A stretch of 64,000 nt of DNA from contig NZ_SNXS01000001.1 in assembly GCF_004362525.1 (NCBI RefSeq), forward strand, positions 1,167,510 to 1,231,509, given 5' to 3'. This DNA comes from Roseateles toxinivorans. Lineage in GTDB: Bacteria > Pseudomonadota > Gammaproteobacteria > Burkholderiales > Burkholderiaceae_C. Positions 38,627-48,353 of this stretch are shown here, in pieces; position 1 is the first letter of the stretch; each line of letters opens with the position of its first letter. A program made the translations under genes and the position numbers. The notes beneath the pieces are model-generated. The model saw nothing but the letters and a program-made list of their open reading frames with translations, was not told the origin of the DNA and did no database searches.

Positions 38627-39388
38627 ATGAACCAAGCACCCATCACCCTCGTCACCGGCGGCAGCCGCGGCCTGGGCAAGAACACCGCCCTGCATCTGGC
38701 CCGCCAAGGCAGCGACGTGATCCTGACCTACCGCAGCGCCCGTGCCGAGGCTGACGCCGTCGTCGCTGAAATCGAAGGCCTGGGCCGCCGCGCCGTGGCG
38801 TTGCAACTCGATGTGGCCAAAAGCGCCGGCTTCGGCGACTTTGCTGCGCAGGTGCGTCAGCAACTGGCCACCGTCTGGCAGCGCGAGAGCTTCGATGCGC
38901 TGGTCAACAACGCCGGCGCCGGCGCCCATGCCAGCCTGATGGAAACGACCGAGGCCCAGTTCGACGACATGGTCAACATCCACCTGAAAGGCGTGTTCTT
39001 CCTGACGCAACAGCTGCTGCCGCTGCTGGCCGACGGCGGCCGCATCGTCAATATCTCCAGCGGCCTGACCCGCTTCGCCCTGCCCGGCTATGGCGCCTAT
39101 GCGGCGATGAAGGGCGCGATCGAGGTGCTGAGCAAATACATGGCCAAGGAGCTGGGCGCGCGCGGCATTGCCGTCAACGTGGTGGCGCCCGGTGCCATAG
39201 CGACCGATTTCGGCGGCGGCGCCGTGCGTGACAACGCGCAGCTGAACCAGTTCGTCGCCTCGCAGACGGCGCTGGGCCGAGTCGGCCTGCCGGACGATAT
39301 CGGCGGCGTGATCGCCTCGCTGCTGGCGCCGGCCAACCGCTGGATCAATGCCCAGCGCATTGAGGCCTCGGGCGGTATGTTCTTGTGA
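38627..39388 (+). CDS. Short-chain dehydrogenase/reductase
   Basis: A 253-residue Rossmann oxidoreductase. The cofactor motif is TGGSRGLG (residues about 11-18); NNAGAG, the catalytic Ser in NISSGL and YGAYAAMK (Tyr and Lys) are all present, so it should be active. The Arg after the Gly motif and the TYRSARAEAD stretch suggest NADP(H). The ATG at 38627 is preferred over an open frame from 38513. It is divergent from the LysR gene; its stop directly abuts the zipA stop. The substrate is unknown. Confidence 0.87.
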   Translation: MNQAPITLVTGGSRGLGKNTALHLARQGSDVILTYRSARAEADAVVAEIEGLGRRAVALQLDVAKSAGFGDFAAQVRQQLATVWQRESFDALVNNAGAGAHASLMETTEAQFDDMVNIHLKGVFFLTQQLLPLLADGGRIVNISSGLTRFALPGYGAYAAMKGAIEVLSKYMAKELGARGIAVNVVAPGAIATDFGGGAVRDNAQLNQFVASQTALGRVGLPDDIGGVIASLLAPANRWINAQRIEASGGMFL

Positions 39389-40450
39389 TCAGCTGAACAG
39401 CCGGCGCGCGGCCAGGGTGCCGGCCGCCAGGTCGCGGGAGGCCAGCGCGTGGTACAGCACGCCCAGTTCCTGACCGATGCTGGCGAAGGCATGCAGATTG
39501 ACCGGCTGGGCGCGGTCGTCGGTGACTTCGGCGCCGATGTCCGCGCCGATCGAGCGCGCCGCATGCTGCCAGGCGGCGAACGGCTCGGCGGCCTCGGGCG
39601 TCTGCGGCACGTCCAGGCTCAGGCTCAGCTCGCGTACCGAGCTCTGCTGCGGGTCTTCGGCCAGCGCGGCCTGGGCGTCGAAGCTCAGCACCAGCAGCGG
39701 CGGCGCGCCCTCTTCCTCGGAAGCCATCACCAGTCGGCCGGGCACGGCGCCTGGCACAAAGCCGTGGCGCGCCGCCATCTGCTGCACATAGCCCACCGTC
39801 CAGGCCGCACCTCGCGAACGCAGCACGACGGCCAGCTGGGCGTCATGTTCGCTGGCGAACTGGTCGAGCTCGCGGGCGCGGCCGACCACGTCGGCCATAT
39901 CCGGGAATTGGGCGAAGGCGCCCAGCCCCTCGGCAAAGCCCTCGACCTTCTGCACGAACTCCGAGTACTCGATCTGGTTCAGCGCGCCATTGCGGTTGGC
40001 CAGTTGCACGCCGGCCTGGAACTCGCCGTAATGCTGGCCAGGCGCGGGCAGTTCCCACTCGCCGGTGACGGTGTTCAGCCCCTCGATGTGAAAGGGCTTG
40101 GTGCCGGCGCGGCGGGTCGGCGGGTAGTGGGCCAGGGCGACCTCGCCGCTGAGCGGTGCGTCCAGGGTCAAGGTGGCGATGGCGTCGATCAGCGCGTCCA
40201 GCCGCTGCGAGGGCTTGCGCGCCACCGGTTTCAGTGCGACACGGCTGTTGTCGTCCTGCTCCAGGCTGGGCTCCAGCGCCGCGGCCTCGGCCGAGCTGGC
40301 GGCTTCGCCGAGGCTGGGCTCACGCATCTGCGGCTCGAGCTGCTCATCGGCACGGCGCGGGCCGGCCTTGCGCGCCGTCCAGGCGCCATGGGCGATCACG
40401 GCGGCGAGTACCAGGCCTCCCAATATGGCCAGGGCTATCGTCAAGGTCAT
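39389..40450 (-). CDS. zipA: ZipA-like cell division protein
   Basis: A 353-residue membrane-anchored protein with an N-terminal helix (MTLTIALAILGGLVLAAVIAHG), a variable charged linker, and a C-terminal domain of about 150 residues resembling the FtsZ-binding ZipA_C domain (AAWTVGYVQQMAARHGFVPG... LVLSFDAQAAL). Its position directly downstream of smc on the same strand is the conserved one for ZipA in Burkholderiales. It would tether the FtsZ ring to the membrane. Confidence 0.8.
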   Translation of the reverse strand: MTLTIALAILGGLVLAAVIAHGAWTARKAGPRRADEQLEPQMREPSLGEAASSAEAAALEPSLEQDDNSRVALKPVARKPSQRLDALIDAIATLTLDAPLSGEVALAHYPPTRRAGTKPFHIEGLNTVTGEWELPAPGQHYGEFQAGVQLANRNGALNQIEYSEFVQKVEGFAEGLGAFAQFPDMADVVGRARELDQFASEHDAQLAVVLRSRGAAWTVGYVQQMAARHGFVPGAVPGRLVMASEEEGAPPLLVLSFDAQAALAEDPQQSSVRELSLSLDVPQTPEAAEPFAAWQHAARSIGADIGAEVTDDRAQPVNLHAFASIGQELGVLYHALASRDLAAGTLAARRLFS

Positions 40451-40481
40451 CTAGCCATCCTCTTTTCTGTGTAGTTGTGGC

Positions 40482-43400
40482 TCATGCCGCCTCGGCCAGC
40501 GACAGCGCAGCGTCCATATCGACGGCCACGATGCGCGACACGCCCTGCTCCTGCATCGTCACGCCGATCAGCTGCTTGGCCATTTCCATCGCAATCTTGT
40601 TGTGCGAGATGAACAGGAACTGCGTGCTCTCGCTCATCTGCGACACCAGCTTCGCATAGCGCTCGGTGTTGGCATCGTCCAGCGGCGCGTCGACCTCGTC
40701 CAGCAGGCAGAACGGCGCCGGGTTCAGCTGGAAGATCGCAAACACCAGCGCAATCGCCGTCAGCGCCTTCTCGCCACCGGACAGCAGGTGGATGGAACTG
40801 TTCTTCTTGCCCGGCGGCTGGGCGATCACCTGCACGCCGGCATCCAGGATCTCGTCACCGGTCATCTGCAGCCGGGCGTTGCCGCCGCCGAACAGTATCG
40901 GGAACATGCGGCCGAAATGCTCGTTGACCTGGCGGAAGGTATTCCCAAGCAGATCGCGGGTTTCGAGGTCGATCTTGTGGATCGCGTCTTCCAGCGTCTT
41001 CATCGCATCGGTCAGGTCGGCCGTCTGCGAATCGAGGAAATGCTTGCGCTCGCGCGCTGCGGTCAGCTCGTCGAGCGCGGCCAGATTGACAGCGCCCAGG
41101 GCCGCGATCTCGCGGTTGATGCGGTCGATCTCGCCCTGCAGTCCGTAGAGCTTGACGCTGCCTTCTTCGATCGACTTGGCCAGCGCTTCAAGATCGACCT
41201 CGGCCGCCGTCAGCTGCTCCATGTACTGCGCACCACCGAGCTGGGCCGCCTGCTCTTCCAGCTGCAGCTTTGTGATGCTCGCGCGCAGCGGCTCCAGGCT
41301 GCGCTCGAATTCCATGCGCTGCTCGTCGGCCCGCTTCAGGCGCAGGGTCAGGTCGTCATAGCTGCTGCGTGTGGCGGCCAGGGCCGTTTCGCGGTCGAGC
41401 TTCACGGCCAGCGCATCCTGCAGACCGGCCTGGGCGGCGGCGTCGTTGAGCGTCGTCAGCTCCTGCTGCAAGGCTTCCGCCGTCTGTGCATTGGTGGCCA
41501 TCTGCTGGGCCGCGGTCTCCAGCGCGCGCTGCAGCTCACCCCGGCGCGCTGCCAGGGCACGGGCGCTGAACTGCGCCTCCTGCGCCTTGCGCTCCAGCGC
41601 GCGTTGCTGCTCGCGGGCGTCTGTCAGGCGACGCTCGGCGGCGATCACCGCATCTTCCAGCTCGGCGTGGCGCTCCTGCGTATTGCCCAGCTGGATGTCC
41701 AGCTCTTCGAAGCGGCCCTCGCCGGTGGCGCGGCGCTCGGCCAGGCCTTCCGCCTGCGCGTCGATCTCGAACAACTCGTCTTCGAGCTGCTTGCGGCGCG
41801 TGCTGGAGGCCTCGGCCTGTTGTGTCAGCCGCAGCAGCTCGACCTGCAGCTGGTGCGCGCGGGTCTGCACCTCGGTGGCCTCGCGGCGCACGCCGACCAG
41901 GCGTTGCGAGGCCTCGGTGTAAGCGGCCTCGGCGCGTATCAGCGCGCTCTTGGCATCCTCCGCGATGAAGGATTGAGCCCTCACCTCACGCTCCAGATTC
42001 TCGATCTCCTGCGCCCTGGCCAGGAGGCCTGCCTGCTCGGAATCGGGCGCGTAGAAGCTGACGGCGAACTGGCTCACCGCATGGCCTTCGCGGGTCATGA
42101 TGACCTCGCCATGGGTCAGCCTGGCGCGGTTGGCCAGCGCCTCGTCGATGTGGGCGGCGGTGTAGACACCCTCCAGCCAATCGTTCATCAGCGCCTTCAA
42201 GCCCGCATCATTCAGGCGCAGCAGGTCACTGAGCTTGGACAGCGTCTCGTGCGTATTGGCAATCGCGGCCTCGGGCGCCGTGTAGAAGGCGAAGCGGGCC
42301 GGCGGCGCGTCGGCGGCGAAGGCGCGCACCGTTTCCAGTCGGCCCACGGCCAGCGCGCCCATCCGTTCGCGCAGCGCCGCCTCGAGCGCGTTCTCCCAGC
42401 CGGTCTCGATGTGCAGCTTGGTCCACAGACCTTGCAGGCCGTCCAGCCCATGCTTGGCGAGCCAGGGCTTGAGCTTGCCCTCGGTCTGGACCTTTTCCTG
42501 CAGCGCGCGCAGCGCTTCGAGACGTGCGGACAGGTCGGATTGCCGGGCCAGCTGCGTGTTGGCGTCGGCCTGCTTGGCCTTGCGCGCCTCGTCCAGCGCC
42601 GGCACTTCCTCGGTCAGCTCGTGCAGGCGGGCGTCGGCCATTTCCTGCGCTTCGCTGGCGGCTGCGGTCTGCTGTTGCAGATCCTGCAGCTTGGCGGTGT
42701 CAGGTGTTGCCAGGCCCTGGCGCTCGGTGGCCAGGCGCTCGCGGCGGCCGCGCAGCTGGCGTGATTGCTCGTCGATATTGCGGCTGTCGGCGGCCAAGAC
42801 CTGGATCTGCTGCTGCACCTGGGTGACCAGCGTGCGCTGCTCATTGGCCTTGGCCTGCGCTGCGCGCACCGCGTCTTCCTGATTTGGCAGGTTCATCGCC
42901 TGCTCTTCGGCCTGGGCGGCCATGATCTCGCTCTGCTCCTCGGCCGTGGCGATCTGGATGGCGATGTTCTCCAGCTCCTCGTCGGCCTGAGCCTGGCGCT
43001 CTTCCCAGCTCTCGGTCTGGGTCTTCAGCTCGATCAGGCGCTGCTCGACGCGCTGGCGCCCTTCGACGACGTAGCGGATGCGCTCCTCCAGCCGGCTGAC
43101 CTCCAGCGCGGCCTCGGCCATGCGGCCCTGGGCGGCGTGCAGTTCGTCGCCGGCGGCGTAATGGGCCTGGCGCACCGTCTCCAGCTCGGCCTCGACATGG
43201 CGCAGCTCGGCCAGCCGGGCCTCCAGCGCGATGGTGGCGTCGGACGCTTCCTTCTTCACCCGCTCCTGCTCGCCAGAGGCATCGCGGTGCTTCAGGAACC
43301 ACAGCTGGTGCAGCTTCAGGGTGCCCGAGTCCTGCAAGCCGCGGTAGGTGGCGGCGACCTCGGCCTGCTTCTCCAGCTTGTCGAGGTTGTTGTTGAGCTC

Positions 43401-43997
43401 GCGCAGAATGTCTTCGACGCGGGTCAGGTTCTCGCGCGTGTCGCGCAGCCGGTTCTCGGTCTCGCGGCGGCGCTCCTTGTACTTCGAGACGCCGGCAGCC
43501 TCCTCGAGGAACATGCGCAGCTCTTCGGGCTTGCTCTCGATGATGCGGCTGATCGTGCCCTGGCCGATGATCGCGTAGGCGCGCGGGCCCAGGCCCGTAC
43601 CCAGGAACACGTCCTGCACATCGCGGCGGCGCACCGGCTGGTTGTTGATGAAGTAGCTGCTGGTGCCGTCGCGGGTCAGCACGCGCTTCACGGCGATCTC
43701 GGTGAACTGGTTCCACTGGCCACCGGCGCGGGCATCTTCATTGCTGAACACCAGCTCGACGCTGGCGCGGCTGGCCGGCTTGCGCAGGCCCGAGCCATTG
43801 AAGATCACGTCCTGCATCGACTCGCCGCGCAGCTCGGACGCTTTCGACTCGCCCAGCACCCAGCGCACGGCATCCATGATGTTGGACTTGCCGCAGCCGT
43901 TCGGACCCACCACGCCGACCAGCTGCCCGGGCAGCTGGAAGTTGGTGGGCTCGGCAAAACTCTTGAAACCCGAAAGCTTGATCGAATTCAGACGCAT
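40482..43997 (-). CDS. smc: Chromosome partition protein SMC
   Basis: A 1171-residue SMC ATPase. Walker A GPNGCGKSN is near residue 32, and long coiled coils flank a hinge (residues about 500-660). At the C-terminus the signature HLLSGGEKALTAIAL and Walker B PFCLLDEVDAPLDDAN complete the head domain. It acts with ScpA/ScpB to organise and segregate the chromosome. zipA follows after 31 bases. A terminator-like hairpin lies in its leader. Confidence 0.95.
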   Translation of the reverse strand: MRLNSIKLSGFKSFAEPTNFQLPGQLVGVVGPNGCGKSNIMDAVRWVLGESKASELRGESMQDVIFNGSGLRKPASRASVELVFSNEDARAGGQWNQFTEIAVKRVLTRDGTSSYFINNQPVRRRDVQDVFLGTGLGPRAYAIIGQGTISRIIESKPEELRMFLEEAAGVSKYKERRRETENRLRDTRENLTRVEDILRELNNNLDKLEKQAEVAATYRGLQDSGTLKLHQLWFLKHRDASGEQERVKKEASDATIALEARLAELRHVEAELETVRQAHYAAGDELHAAQGRMAEAALEVSRLEERIRYVVEGRQRVEQRLIELKTQTESWEERQAQADEELENIAIQIATAEEQSEIMAAQAEEQAMNLPNQEDAVRAAQAKANEQRTLVTQVQQQIQVLAADSRNIDEQSRQLRGRRERLATERQGLATPDTAKLQDLQQQTAAASEAQEMADARLHELTEEVPALDEARKAKQADANTQLARQSDLSARLEALRALQEKVQTEGKLKPWLAKHGLDGLQGLWTKLHIETGWENALEAALRERMGALAVGRLETVRAFAADAPPARFAFYTAPEAAIANTHETLSKLSDLLRLNDAGLKALMNDWLEGVYTAAHIDEALANRARLTHGEVIMTREGHAVSQFAVSFYAPDSEQAGLLARAQEIENLEREVRAQSFIAEDAKSALIRAEAAYTEASQRLVGVRREATEVQTRAHQLQVELLRLTQQAEASSTRRKQLEDELFEIDAQAEGLAERRATGEGRFEELDIQLGNTQERHAELEDAVIAAERRLTDAREQQRALERKAQEAQFSARALAARRGELQRALETAAQQMATNAQTAEALQQELTTLNDAAAQAGLQDALAVKLDRETALAATRSSYDDLTLRLKRADEQRMEFERSLEPLRASITKLQLEEQAAQLGGAQYMEQLTAAEVDLEALAKSIEEGSVKLYGLQGEIDRINREIAALGAVNLAALDELTAARERKHFLDSQTADLTDAMKTLEDAIHKIDLETRDLLGNTFRQVNEHFGRMFPILFGGGNARLQMTGDEILDAGVQVIAQPPGKKNSSIHLLSGGEKALTAIALVFAIFQLNPAPFCLLDEVDAPLDDANTERYAKLVSQMSESTQFLFISHNKIAMEMAKQLIGVTMQEQGVSRIVAVDMDAALSLAEAA

Positions 43998-44044
43998 GGA
44001 CGCGAGTGCCTTGAAACCATCTAAGCCGTTGATTTTCCTGAAGA

Positions 44045-44067
44045 AAAGCGCCCGGACAAGGCGCTTT
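44045..44067 (-). terminator. Terminator-like hairpin in the smc leader
   Basis: AAAGCGCC-N7-GGCGCTTT; read on the - strand it is followed by TTCTTC, so the run after the stem is TTTTCTTC. No gene on the - strand lies upstream, so it may be an attenuator of smc rather than a terminator of another gene. A plain hairpin in the smc/queF gap is also possible. Confidence 0.45.
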
Positions 44068-44130
44068 GAATGGCCTGGATGATACCATCGAGGTTTTGCA
44101 CATCGGCGCCTGCGCCAGCATCACCTCATC

Positions 44131-44604
44131 ATGGCCAAAACCCCGTCCAAAGCAGCTCCCAAGCAACGTGAGATGCCTCCGAACCCGCCCTCGCGTCCGA
44201 GCAAAGAGTTGCACGTGTTTCCGAATCCGGCGCCGGAACGCGACTACGTGATCCAGTTCCAGATCCCGGAGTTCACCTGCCACTGCCCGTTGACCGGCCA
44301 GCCCGACTTCGCCCACTTCACCATCGACATGATTGCCGACAAGCACTGCGTCGAGCTGAAGAGCCTGAAGATGTATATGTGGAGCTACCGCGACGAGGGC
44401 GCCTTCCATGAAAAGGTGACCAACACAATCATGGACGACATCATCAAGGCCACAAACCCGCGCTTCATCCGCATCACGGCCAAATGGTTTGTGCGCGGCG
44501 GCATCTACACCAATGTGGTGGTGGAACAGGCCAAGAAGGGCTGGAAGCCCGCACCGCGTGTCGATTTGCCGGTGCACGGAGCCGAATCCGGCCTGTTGCG
44601 GTAA
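44131..44604 (+). CDS. queF: NADPH-dependent 7-cyano-7-deazaguanine (preQ0) reductase
   Basis: A 157-residue unimodular QueF that reduces preQ0 to preQ1 for the queuosine tRNA modification. The catalytic Cys and Asp are in CHCPLTGQPDFA, and the substrate motif ELKSLK follows. A basic 30-residue N-terminal extension precedes the fold. It is divergent from smc; no preQ1 riboswitch pattern was seen in the 133-base leader. The SET-domain gene follows after 7 bases. Confidence 0.93.
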   Translation: MAKTPSKAAPKQREMPPNPPSRPSKELHVFPNPAPERDYVIQFQIPEFTCHCPLTGQPDFAHFTIDMIADKHCVELKSLKMYMWSYRDEGAFHEKVTNTIMDDIIKATNPRFIRITAKWFVRGGIYTNVVVEQAKKGWKPAPRVDLPVHGAESGLLR

Positions 44605-44611
44605 ACCGGTT

Positions 44612-45037
44612 TTGGCCCTTGCGTTCAGCCCCGCCCATCAACTCGTTGCCGTCAACGTGCGGCGCAGCCGCATCGACGGTTTTGGCGTGTTCGCCGACGA
44701 GCCGGTACCAGCCGGCACCAAGCTCGGCGAGCTGACCGGCGAGGCCATCACCGTGGCCGAGGCACGGCGCCGCGCCCAGGGGCTGAGCCGCATCATGCTG
44801 GTCGAGCTCTCCAGCAGCCGGGCGATCGACGCCAGCCGTTCATCCGACCCGATGCGCTTCACCAATCACTCCTGTTCGCCCAACGCACGCATCTCGGTGC
44901 AGGACGGGCAGGTCGAATTCTTTGCCCTGCGGGCGCTAGCCCCCGGTGACGAAATCACCGTCGGCTACGGCGCCACCCACCACGAAGGCCGATTGGCCTG
45001 CCGCTGTGCCCAGCCAGGCTGCTGTGGTTGGCTGTAG
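44612..45037 (+). CDS. SET-domain protein-lysine methyltransferase-like protein
   Basis: A small protein of about 141 residues with a complete SET core: RRSRIDGFGVFADEPVPAG at the N-terminus, RFTNHSCSPNARI in the middle (the NHSC SAM-binding motif), GDEITVGYG, and a post-SET-like cluster CRCAQPGCCGWL at the end. It should methylate lysine in a protein with S-adenosylmethionine; the target is unknown. The start is uncertain: TTG at 44612 comes first after the queF stop; the frame is open back to 44489 but that would overlap queF. It sits between queF and dapC, all on the + strand. Confidence 0.78.
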   Translation: MALAFSPAHQLVAVNVRRSRIDGFGVFADEPVPAGTKLGELTGEAITVAEARRRAQGLSRIMLVELSSSRAIDASRSSDPMRFTNHSCSPNARISVQDGQVEFFALRALAPGDEITVGYGATHHEGRLACRCAQPGCCGWL

Positions 45038-45057
45038 CTCTGGCTATGATCCCCGCT

Positions 45058-46278
45058 ATGAACGCTCAGGCCCCTCACAACCCGCTGCTGGACAAGCTCC
45101 ATCCCTACCCCTTCGAGCGCCTGCGCGCGCTGCAGAAAGGCGTCACGCCGAACCCGGCCTACACGCCCATCAGCCTGGGCATAGGCGAGCCCAAGCACCC
45201 GGCCCCGGCGCTGATCGAGCAGGCCCTGCTGGCCAATCTCAAAGGCCTGTCGGGCTATCCGGCCACCGCCGGTGATCCGGGCCTGCGCGCCTCCATCAGC
45301 GCCTGGCTGAAGCGCCGCTACGCGATTGACGTCGATGCCGCGACGCAGATCCTGCCAGTCAACGGCTCGCGCGAGGCACTGTTCGCGCTGGCGCAGACGG
45401 TGATCGATCCCACGCGCCCCGGTGCCACGGTCGTCTGCCCGAACCCGTTCTATCAAATCTACGAAGGCGCCGCGCTGCTGGCCGGCGCGCAGGTGGCCTT
45501 TGCCAACAGCGACCCCAAGCGCAACTTCGCGGCCAACTGGGCCGAGATTGACGAGGCCGCCTGGGCCAAGACCCAGCTGCTCTACGTCTGCTCGCCGGGC
45601 AACCCGACCGGCGCGGTGATGCCGCTGGAAGAGTGGCAGATGCTGTTCGAACTGAGCGACCGCCACGGCTTCATCATCGCCAGCGACGAGTGCTATTCGG
45701 AGATCTATTTCCGCGAAGAAGCGCCGCTCGGTGGGCTTGAAGCGGCCGTCAAGCTGGGCCGCAGCGACTTCCGCAATCTGATTGCCTTCACAAGTCTCTC
45801 GAAGCGCTCCAATGTGCCCGGCATGCGTTCGGGCTTTGTGGCCGGCGACGCCCAGGTGATCAAGCAGTTCCTGCTCTACCGCACCTACCACGGCAGCGCG
45901 ATGAGCCCCATCGTGCAGGCGGCCAGCCTGGCGGCCTGGGACGACGAGGCCCATGTGGTGGCCAACCGCGAGCAGTACCGCGCCAAGTTCGGGCGCATCA
46001 CGCCGATGCTCGCTGAGGTGCTCGACGTCGCCCTGCCCGACGCAGGGTTTTATCTGTGGTGCGGCGTGCCCGGGGGCGATGACGTCGCGTTCGCGCTTCA
46101 GCTGCTGGCTCAATACAATGTCACCGTGCTGCCCGGCAGCCTGTTGGCGCGCGAAGCCCATGGCGTGAACCCGGGCGCGGGCCGTGTGCGCCTGGCCCTG
46201 GTGGCCGAGCAGGCCGAATGCCTGGAGGCGGCGCAACGCATCGTCGCATTCGCCGCTGAATACAAACGCGGTCTCTGA
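45058..46278 (+). CDS. dapC: Succinyldiaminopimelate transaminase
   Basis: A 406-residue PLP-dependent class I/II aminotransferase for lysine and peptidoglycan precursor synthesis. The cofactor Lys is in [15 protein letters not shown], with SPGNPTGA and SDECYSEIY. An ATG at 45046 is an alternative start. It heads the dapC-dapD-pilU-dapE-prmB series; assignment as DapC rather than another aminotransferase rests on that context. Confidence 0.92.
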   Translation: MNAQAPHNPLLDKLHPYPFERLRALQKGVTPNPAYTPISLGIGEPKHPAPALIEQALLANLKGLSGYPATAGDPGLRASISAWLKRRYAIDVDAATQILPVNGSREALFALAQTVIDPTRPGATVVCPNPFYQIYEGAALLAGAQVAFANSDPKRNFAANWAEIDEAAWAKTQLLYVCSPGNPTGAVMPLEEWQMLFELSDRHGFIIASDECYSEIYFREEAPLGGLEAAVKLGRSDFRNLIAFTSLSKRSNVPGMRSGFVAGDAQVIKQFLLYRTYHGSAMSPIVQAASLAAWDDEAHVVANREQYRAKFGRITPMLAEVLDVALPDAGFYLWCGVPGGDDVAFALQLLAQYNVTVLPGSLLAREAHGVNPGAGRVRLALVAEQAECLEAAQRIVAFAAEYKRGL

Positions 46279-46318
46279 CCCACCGATTCCTTCTCTTTCC
46301 TCTGCGAGTTTCTCCACC

Positions 46319-47140
46319 ATGACACAACAGCTGCAAGACATCATCAACCTCGCCTGGGAAGGCCGTGCCCAGATCAGTGCCGCCTCCGCACCCGAAGTGG
46401 CCGAGGCCGTCGAGCATGTGATCGCCGACCTGAACGCCGGCCGCATCCGCGTGGCCGAGCGCCAGGGCGTGGGCCAGTGGACGGTCAACGAGTGGGTCAA
46501 GAAGGCCGTGCTGCTGAGCTTCCGCCTGAAGGACAACCAGCTGATGCGTGCCGGCGACCTGGGCTTCTTCGACAAGGTGCAGACCAAGTTCGCCCACCTG
46601 AGCGAGCAGGAAATGCGCGAAACCGGCGTGCGCGTGGTGCCCCCGGCCGTTGCCCGCCGCGGCAGCTTCATTGGCAAGAACGTCGTGCTGATGCCCTCCT
46701 ACGTCAACATCGGCGCCTATGTCGATGAAAACACCATGGTCGACACCTGGGCCACCGTCGGCTCCTGCGCGCAGATCGGCAAGAACGTGCACCTGTCCGG
46801 CGGCGTCGGCATCGGTGGCGTGCTGGAACCGCTGCAGGCCAGCCCGACCATCATCGAAGACAACTGCTTCGTCGGCGCCCGCTCCGAAGTCGTCGAGGGC
46901 GTGATCGTAGAAGAGAACTCGGTGATCTCGATGGGCGTGTACATCAGCCAGAGCACCAAGATCTATGACCGCGCCACCGGCGAGATCACCTACGGCCGCA
47001 TCCCCTCGGGCTCGGTCGTCGTCAGCGGATCGCTGCCGAGCGCCGACGGCAGCCACAGCCTGTATTGCGCCGTGATCGTCAAGCGTGTCGATGCACAGAC
47101 GCGCGCAAAGACCAGCATCAACGATCTGCTGCGCGCCTGA
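46319..47140 (+). CDS. dapD: Tetrahydrodipicolinate N-succinyltransferase
   Basis: A 273-residue trimeric enzyme that succinylates tetrahydrodipicolinate. The left-handed beta helix shows hexapeptide repeats (residues about 105-220, e.g. [20 protein letters not shown]). The N-terminal helical domain starts [16 protein letters not shown]. The ATG at 46319 lies 40 bases after dapC. Confidence 0.95.
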   Translation: MTQQLQDIINLAWEGRAQISAASAPEVAEAVEHVIADLNAGRIRVAERQGVGQWTVNEWVKKAVLLSFRLKDNQLMRAGDLGFFDKVQTKFAHLSEQEMRETGVRVVPPAVARRGSFIGKNVVLMPSYVNIGAYVDENTMVDTWATVGSCAQIGKNVHLSGGVGIGGVLEPLQASPTIIEDNCFVGARSEVVEGVIVEENSVISMGVYISQSTKIYDRATGEITYGRIPSGSVVVSGSLPSADGSHSLYCAVIVKRVDAQTRAKTSINDLLRA

Positions 47141-47166
47141 TCGAGCGCAGCAAGGGAGGCATCGGT

Positions 47167-48348
47167 ATGAGCGGAAACATGGAACGGATCCTGCGTCTGA
47201 TGGCAGACAAGGGCGCGTCCGACGTCTATCTGTCCGCCAATATGCCGGTGCTGATTCGCATCAACGGCCAGGTGCTTCAGCTGTCCGACCAGTTGCTGAC
47301 GCCGGCCCAGCCCAAGCAACTGATCGCCGAGGTGCTGACCGAGGCCGAGATTGCCGAACTGGAAAGCACAGGCGAGCTGAACCTGGCGGTGTCGGTCTCC
47401 AAGGTCGGCAGCTTTCGCCTTTCGGGCTTCAAGCAGCGAGGCAGCATCGCCGCGGTGTTCCGCCACATCCCGCACAACATTCCCTCTCTGGACAGCCTGA
47501 ACCTGCCCGCCTCGCTGGGCAAGATGGTGCTGGAAAAGCGCGGCCTGATACTGATGGTGGGCGCGACAGGGACCGGCAAATCGACCACGCTGGCGGCGAT
47601 GCTGGAGCAGCGCAACCAGAATATGTCGGGTCATATCCTGACCATCGAAGACCCGGTCGAGTACCTGTTCACCAACAAGCGCTCGGTCGTCAATCAGCGC
47701 GAGATCGGCCGCGACACCGCCTCGCTGCAGGTCGCGCTGCGCAATGCGCTGCGCCAGTCGCCCGACTGCATACTGATAGGCGAAATCCGCGATCGCGAGA
47801 CGATGACGGCGGCCATTTCCTACTCGCTATCCGGCCACCTGGTGATGGCCACGATGCACGGCAACAACAGCTACCATGCGCTGAACCGCATACTGTCCTT
47901 CTATCCGACCGAGTCACGGGCGGCTCTGCTGAACGACCTCTCGGCCGGCCTGAAAGCGGTGATCTCGCAGCGCCTGGTGCGCGCCACGGCCGGCGGCCGG
48001 GTGCCCGTGGTCGAGGTGCTGCAGAACACCAAGCTGATCTCGGAGCTGATCGAACAGGGTGATTTCAGCGGCATCAAGGAGGCGATGACCAAGTCCATCG
48101 CCGAGGGTTCGCAGACCTTCGAAGAGCACTTCGCCCGCCTGATCACCGACGGCACCATCACCCGCGACGAGGGCCTGGCCTTTGCCGACTCTCCGACCAA
48201 CCTGCTGTGGCGGTTGCAGAACGATGTGTCACCGACCAGCAAGCCGGCCGCAAAGAAGGAAGAAACCGCGACCGATGGCGCCAGCTTCACCGAAATCATG
48301 CTGGACGTGCGCACGGACAGCAGCCATATGCCTCTGTCACCCAATTGA
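47167..48348 (+). CDS. pilU: PilT/PilU-type pilus retraction ATPase
   Basis: A 393-residue hexameric ATPase that depolymerises type IV pili. N-terminal PAS-like domain ([20 protein letters not shown]), Walker [10 protein letters not shown] (near 135), His box [12 protein letters not shown] and Walker [14 protein letters not shown] are present. The length and long C-terminus fit PilU better than PilT. It sits inside the lysine pathway genes, between dapD and dapE, far from the pilus cluster at the window start. Confidence 0.85.
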   Translation: MSGNMERILRLMADKGASDVYLSANMPVLIRINGQVLQLSDQLLTPAQPKQLIAEVLTEAEIAELESTGELNLAVSVSKVGSFRLSGFKQRGSIAAVFRHIPHNIPSLDSLNLPASLGKMVLEKRGLILMVGATGTGKSTTLAAMLEQRNQNMSGHILTIEDPVEYLFTNKRSVVNQREIGRDTASLQVALRNALRQSPDCILIGEIRDRETMTAAISYSLSGHLVMATMHGNNSYHALNRILSFYPTESRAALLNDLSAGLKAVISQRLVRATAGGRVPVVEVLQNTKLISELIEQGDFSGIKEAMTKSIAEGSQTFEEHFARLITDGTITRDEGLAFADSPTNLLWRLQNDVSPTSKPAAKKEETATDGASFTEIMLDVRTDSSHMPLSPN

Positions 48349-48353
48349 ACCCC

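Noticed and set aside
43998-44130. preQ1 riboswitch before queF
   Set aside because: No H-type pseudoknot pattern with an A-rich tail was seen; only an 8-bp hairpin that faces smc.
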